In this document: positions 27,901 to 35,103 of the stretch, in pieces
Layout: every line of letters starts with the position of its first letter
Position numbering within the stretch: the first letter of the stretch is position 1
NCBI GenBank assembly: GCA_037043235.1
Contig: JAWRVZ010000013.1
Span: 6,280,001-6,344,000, forward strand
Source: Rhodeus uyekii
Taxonomy: Eukaryota > Chordata > Actinopteri > Cypriniformes > Acheilognathidae
Reading direction: 5' to 3'
Length of the DNA: 64,000 bases
Notes under the pieces: model-generated
Seen by the model: the letters and a program-made list of their open reading frames with translations, nothing else
Database searches by the model: none
Told to the model about the DNA's origin: nothing
Position numbers and translations under genes: made by a program

Positions 27901-30900
27901 TGTTAGTGAGGAGAGCTACACTTCATCATCCTGGACATAATTGCCTTTTCTGTGGAGTTACTATGAGGTGGTGCTGCAGAGATGCAGAGTGGCACTCGTT
28001 GTCTGTCATGGCGGCTTACCGTTAGCCAGGGTGGGGTCAAATCTGAAGCCTGGTGGCTGGGGGTTGTTCACACATATGGCCACCTTCAGCTCAGCCTTGC
28101 CAAAAAGCGTAAATGATGCGATGAGGCCTAGAAGGTCTTGAACGGCTAGAAAGTGCTCATCTGTTACTTCTTCCTCACAGCTGCAAAGGGCAAACATAAG
28201 TTATTCTCTACTCCAGTATGGCATGTTTACATGTACATTTTCGCAACAGCTCAAAGAAAAAAAACAAATTCCAGTAAAACACAGTATGAATGGTATTTTG
28301 AATCATTTATAATTTACAACTCGCTATAGGTTGGTCAAAGCTACACTACTAGTTTTGTGTCAGTATGATTAAAATACTTTCAGCGAGGAAAGATTATATT
28401 GATCAGCATTTACAGAAAGTACATGTATACCTCTTCAAAAAAAGCTGTTGTTTTAATCTTTTTATTCATGAAAGAATCTTGAAAAAAATAGATCAGTTTC
28501 TACAACAATAATAAGCACAACTGTTTTAAACTACGCTAATAAGAAATGCGACTTGAGCACCAAATCAGCCTTTTCTGAAGGATCATTGACACTGAAGACT
28601 GGAGTAATGGTAAATTCTGCTAAAAATTCAGCTTTGCCAACACTGAAATAATTACTGTTATTTTTAATCAAATAAATGCATACTTGGTGAGCATTACAAA
28701 AAAAACTGATGCCAGGTTTTTGTAAAAACATGCAGTAAAAAAATAATTGCTGAAAAGGTGTGGGCACAGTTATTTTTGCAGCTGGCATATGCAGGAGTTT
28801 CCCTTTCATATGCAAAATGATTTTAAATAAATCACGCAAGGTGATTTACTAAGGTTTGCGCTAGTCAACTTAATGGTATTTTATAACGCCGTTATTTACC
28901 ACTCAAAAAAAGCGCGTCTTAAACCAGATGCTAATTTACACTGCTCTTGGTAGATAGAGATGGTCATTACGGAAATGATCCGGCTGCATCGGTGTACTTT
29001 AATTTTTGCGTCGTCAGTAAATCATGCGCAGAACTTTCCACTCCCATCTGTGCTTTTTTGGAATTGCGCTCTCATGCTAATTTGCCCAGTTAAGTAAATC
29101 TGGCCCTAAATAATCTTACAGACCCCAACATTTTGAACAGCAGCGCAAGTAACAGACAACTAGGTAACAAGTGGTCTCGTTTACCAAGCGTTCTTTCTTA
29201 CAGTATGTGCACAGAAAAGTAACACAAAAACTTTGGTATGTATTTGGTACTGTGGTATTAAATGTACATGCTCGCACACAGGTTTTCAGTATAAATACGC
29301 ATGTAAGCATGCTCAGTGAATGAGACACATTGTTCATTGAATGTGGTCTTGTCCTGCAGTGACCTTTGCTGTGAGAAAGCACAGACACACAGTGAGTTAG
29401 AAAGAGCTGGCATGGTCAGTAATATGATTGAGCTCAATTTACTACTGATCTCATTATGAGCTCTTTAATTATTGAATTCTGCGGCATTCGAAAAGAAACT
29501 TGCAGGAGGAAGGAGCTGAGAATGAGAGGATGAAAGAGAGCTACAAAAATAAATGGAAAGTACCTAACAATGCATTATCTTAAGGTGGTGGTCCACTTAA
29601 TTTTGTTAAGCTTCAGGAGACATTTAGTCTTCAGTTGTGCACTATTTAGTGATAATCTCCAATTATACTGATGATTTGTCCCGACAAAACTCGTGAATTT
29701 ACCGTAACAAGATGGCCTGAAAGATGTCATATCCGTCGTTGTTCTCAAACTCCTCAAAAAGAGTAGGACTGATTGGATAAGAGTCCTTCACAAAGCTGAA
29801 AACACTCACGGCCACCTCAGCTAGAACATGACCAGGGACGTCCTCGCTCAACTTATGCATGTTCTGGATGCAGATCTTCATGCAGTTACTAGCTAAAGGA
29901 AACAAAACACCATAAATAAGTGAAACAGAATTAAATAAGTACCTGAGGTATATACTAACAATTCAGAAACTAAATTTCTGTAAAGTCAGTCTTTCGGATT
30001 TTATTTGCGTTCAATATAATGTCCTAGAAGGGGGGCAACTGGAAGCTTTTGTATTGTCGCCAAGATTTCCTAACTGACACTTACTGAAGATCTCCAGCAA
30101 ATAAACAAGTTATATATGCAATCATAAGTTTGAGACAACTAAGTAATTCAATTTAATATCATGTGAATTCAATATCATAGTCATCTGACAATGTGTTTAC
30201 AGCCCTTTTCCATATTTAGCTAAAATACAATTGATAAAAATAGATATCACTTAGATATTAGAAGTAGATTATTACACCAATACACACTAATACACTTAGT
30301 CAATAAACTAAATGTGAATTATTTATTATGATTAGATTAATAAGACTGAAAAATAAATTCTAATAAAATGCCTTCAGTTGAACTGGGACTTGAATGTGAG
30401 TTTCTGACCTTGCAGTGCAGGTACAGTGTTGTGAGCTTGTGCAGCAGACACTGCTCGGAGCACACGGGACGCCTGCTGTCTCCATGAGGGGCTGCACTGA
30501 TCCCACAGCAGGGTGAGAGAGATCATCACATTTGAAAGCTCCTGGGTCGCCAGCAGAGCCTCCACAAAACACACATGCCTGCAGAGCTGCAAGATCACCT
30601 GAGCAGAGATGAAGGTTTAAAGAGATATAGTTCTCTTAGTTCGACACATTAGACATATATGAAAACTTTCTATTCACTGTAAGATTCAAATAATTAATTA
30701 AAGACTAAATAATTTTTTGCAACTTTTCAAACAATTATTAATACTAAGAAGATGCTAATGGAGAAACATTATCCTAATTTGATACACAACATGAGTATCT
30801 GTTGTGCAATTGATAGTTCCCACAAGCATCGGCAGGTGCCCGTGACGCCATCTTGATAGGCAGTAAGCGCGAAGTTTAAAGCAGCTGCTGCTGGTAACGC

Positions 30901-33900
30901 TAAAGGAAATAGTTCTGCGGACAAAAGACTAAACATTTTTTCATTACAAGGAAAATGGCATCCAAACCACCACTAAAGGAGAAATACAGGGATGGATTAG
31001 ATGAGCAGACAAGGCTTAGATACGACCAGAAGATCGCATGTATTGGAATCGATCCATATGAAGTGTCGAGCAAGGAGATGTCTAGCGACGTAGATTTGCT
31101 CCCGGCAATTTCGTACTATGACATTGTAAACTAGTTGGTACATACAAAAAGTGCTTACTCATCAGAAGAACTTAGAAGTTTGAAAGCAATGGAATCATAC
31201 AATCAATGCTTCACTGGATGGGGAAAAGATGTTTTGTCGATGAGAGTCAACAACAAAGTACTAGTGACAGGCCGAGTAAGTAAACCAGTGTTAATATTAG
31301 GGATGTGCTTTTCGACTAATTTGTTAGTCATTTAAACGAAAATTTTGTAACCGACTAGTCTAAAAGTAATGCCGTTAGAAATAAGGTCACGTTTCTGCGG
31401 CGCGCTTTACCTTCTGTAGCTGTATGTAGCGAGAGGCGTGTGTGTCGGTTTCCATGGTGAAACCCGTGACAATGAGTTCAATAAACAGGTAAAGAATAAA
31501 GTATATATCTATATATTTATTTAAACTGAACGTGATCACAGTGGCGGACAGTTGTAGTAAATGACGCGATGATTTGGCTGTTTCGGCTCGTCTCTCCAAA
31601 CATTTCCGTGTCTGTCCAGTGGAACGGTTTATAAAACACTTTTCTGTCTCCTCGTACTTTAAAATATTATTATTTCATTATTAAACCCGCCGTGACTGAT
31701 ATAAACAAAAACGCATGGGAAATCTGCTGTAAAGATTTAGTTTCTGCTTGTTGTTTCCATGGCGACGCGTCATGCTTGTCACGCAGTTCAGAGAATCGGC
31801 TTTAGTAAACACGTAAATTCAGTCACTTCTCTCAAAATGCATGACAGTAAAGTCCGGTGAAGCGGGAGAAGAATATGAAGTTTATAGTAACCTATGCAAT
31901 GTGTATCTGATATGAATAAAACACCTTAGTTTATAATGAACTTGAGACAATCACACCAGGCTTCTGTTAACTTCTGACACCATTAATGATTTAATTAATC
32001 TAAGGTGAGATAAAAATCCTTTCCCTAACAGGGATTTGAACCTGAGCTATGCTTCGTTGTCCCTGATCCACGATTAGTACAGCCTTTCACCCAACAAGAA
32101 ACTACCATTATGCTGCTTCTGCCTATCGAGATGGCGGACGGCTGTAAAGTGCCCGTATGTGTGACGTCATGTGGGAACTATCAATTGCTTTACAACATAA
32201 AATAAAGCCAAAATGTAAAAACCTGAATAAGAGTGTCCTGAAAGGAGCATTTGACTTCCTCTTTGACATTCATCTCAAGGTCAAAGCTCTCTTTTCTTGG
32301 AGGCAAAGCTACAAACAGGTATAGACACTTGACTAATGCAGCAGGTAAACCTCTCTTGATTATAACGCCAACCTCCTGTCAAAGAACACAAAGAACATGT
32401 CAAAGTCAAACAGATGAATGTTTTCAAATGACTTGTGGTATAAAACCCTGACTAGGAAAAAAAGAAAGTTAAGACATTCTGAATTTAACATAATTTTGCT
32501 GTCATTTATATATTTTTTTATTATTGTTTAAAAAAAAGGTAACTGTTTACCATAAAGTCCCCTTTGTTAACATTAGTTAAAATATTAACTAACATGAACT
32601 TATAACGAACAATACATTTGTTACAGTATTTATTATTCATCTTTGTTAGTTTTAGTTAATAAAAATACAGTCGTTCATTGTTTGTTCATTAAATCAAAGT
32701 GCATTAATGTTAACAAATGCAAACTTTAATATTAATAATCTATTAGTAAATGCTTATATTAACATTAACTAAAATAAATAAATGCTGTAGAAGCATTATT
32801 TATTCTTAATTCATGGTAACTAAAGTAGTTAACTAATATTACCTAATGAAATATTATTATAAAGTGTTCCCTAAAATACATAACATGCAACAGAATTGTC
32901 ATTAAATATACAGGTAATTGAAAAATGTGCAAGTATAGGTAAAATGCTAACAAAGTGATTACAAAACTGATTGCATAAAAAAAATGTTTTATAATTTTAT
33001 AGTAAGACTTACAGCGTCTCTGTTAGACAAAAGAGATATTGATTTGAGCAGAAGCCATCCTTGGTTGCTTTTGACCTCTGACCTCTGAAACAACTGCTCC
33101 AATTCATATCGGGCTTCCTCTATTTCAAGCAAAGCCATAAACAACAGAAACCACGATTAAAGCCATTTTATCGTACTGTATATTATCACATAATAGATAA
33201 GTGAAGCTTTAGGTTCTTTACACACTGACAAATCCATTTTTAATTATGTAATTTAAACTAAACACAATATGGAAGAACCTAAAATAAATGCACAAATACA
33301 ATAGCAAAAATACAATAGTAACGTTCATTTTGTTGCATGTTTATGAAATAAAGAAGTGGGCTACTTCCCTTAAATCACTCATGGAATTGGTGCTTGCTTT
33401 GTATTTGGCCTTTAGTGACCTCTAATGACTTTATTAACATACTGCGTTGAATGTTATTCATGTTTAGGTACCTGCAGGCTTTTCTGCCACTCTCTGCTGT
33501 ATATGACAGACAAGAGCTTCTCCAACCTGCAGCGCCAGGCCCTGCAGGTCCAGATCATCCAGGACGCTGCCGCTCTCTGAGACCTTATGTAGAGATAGTG
33601 GAAAGATTGTTTCTACTAATATTTAAACATGTACACAATTATAAAAAGGTTTGAGAAGTTCATATGTTTCTCACAAAGGTAATCATGATAATAGTGAATG
33701 GATAGCATAATCAGCACTAATTATAAGGAAATTGTCATACCACTTATCAAACAAAAACATCTAACCAGAAGTGTACTTCCAAAAATTTGTATTTACATAA
33801 CAACACTCATTCTTCCTAAGTGGGGTGAATATTTCAACCTTCAATCCCTGTTTCTGTATGGCTTTTCAAGTGGATTTGGCACCTTACTCCTTACTCTATG

Positions 33901-35072
33901 GTTGGTTAAATCCCAGTAAGAATGCAGGAGTGGTAAGTCAATGAGTCACACATGTGTAAACCTCCACACATGCACACACACTGATCCTGTGAAAATGATT
34001 AATTCTCAGTAGGTTTGGCATTGCTGGAATTTAAACAGCAAATGCAAGATTTTAGCCTGATCAGTGTCTGTGTGAAGACAAGTGTTTCTGTTAAAGTGAC
34101 ACAAATTTCATCCAATCACTGATGAGCATCTATTATTATGAAAGAAGTATAACATTTAGGTTTTAATCTCTATATGATGGATATATATTATCAGTCAAAT
34201 GTTTCAACACACTTGACTTGTATTATTTTTATGATGAATTATATAAATAAGTTTGGAGTTAGTAAAAAAAAAATGTTTTATGTTTTAAGCAATTAATACT
34301 TTTATTAACCATCAGTGCATTAAAATGACCAAAAGTGATAATAAAGACTTTTACATTATTACTTCTTTTTTTCCCCTCAAATATGCTCTATTCTTTTGAA
34401 CGTTCTCTTCATCAAACAATATTAAGCAGCACAACAGTAGTTTTCAACATTGATAATAATAAGAAATGTTTCTGGAGCCATTCTAATGAGCATATTAAAT
34501 GACATATTCTATTATGAATTTTCAGCATATTCTGAAGAATTATGCAACACTGAAGACTAGAAAACACCTCTGAAAACACGTGTATATGTGTGTGCGTATA
34601 TATATATCTCAATTAAACATATTAAATCTATTTAAATTATTTGTGAAGATATATGTCCAAAACGTTTGCCTGACGGTAAATAATAATCAGTTCTCCTTCA
34701 CTCCTCTCACTGATTTCCTGTACCTGGATGAACAGAAGCAGTAGTTGGCTGAGCTCTTGGTCTTTGTGTTCGGTTGACTGTTCGGCCAGCTGAATTAGCT
34801 TATCTCTCAGAATCATCACTAGATCCTCATCTGCTTTCAGGTCCCCATTTGTCTCTCTGTTCATTTGGGTAGTTTTCAGTTCCGTGCTCTTTGAACTCTC
34901 CCCAGACGCACTAAGTTCCCCGTTGTCCATTTCTCTGCCTGGCTCCTATAAACAAAAACATAAAAAGTATTGCAATGAAACACATACACACTGATACCAG
35001 ATCTGCTGTTCTCTTAAAACATTTAATGTACCTGCTTTCTCAATGAAGTGACTGTAACAAGGAAGCTATTGA

Positions 35073-35103
<31 letters not shown>

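Larger units (their letters stand above)
30599..32222. other. wdfy4 intron 5
   Basis: Almost entirely filled by an ISL2EU-like element (30815-32179). Outside it nothing was recognised. Confidence 0.6.

Noticed and set aside
31998..32095. Possible tRNA gene (ggatttgaacc box on the minus strand)
   Set aside because: Only a B-box-like word is present; no cloverleaf with acceptor stem and anticodon arm could be drawn.
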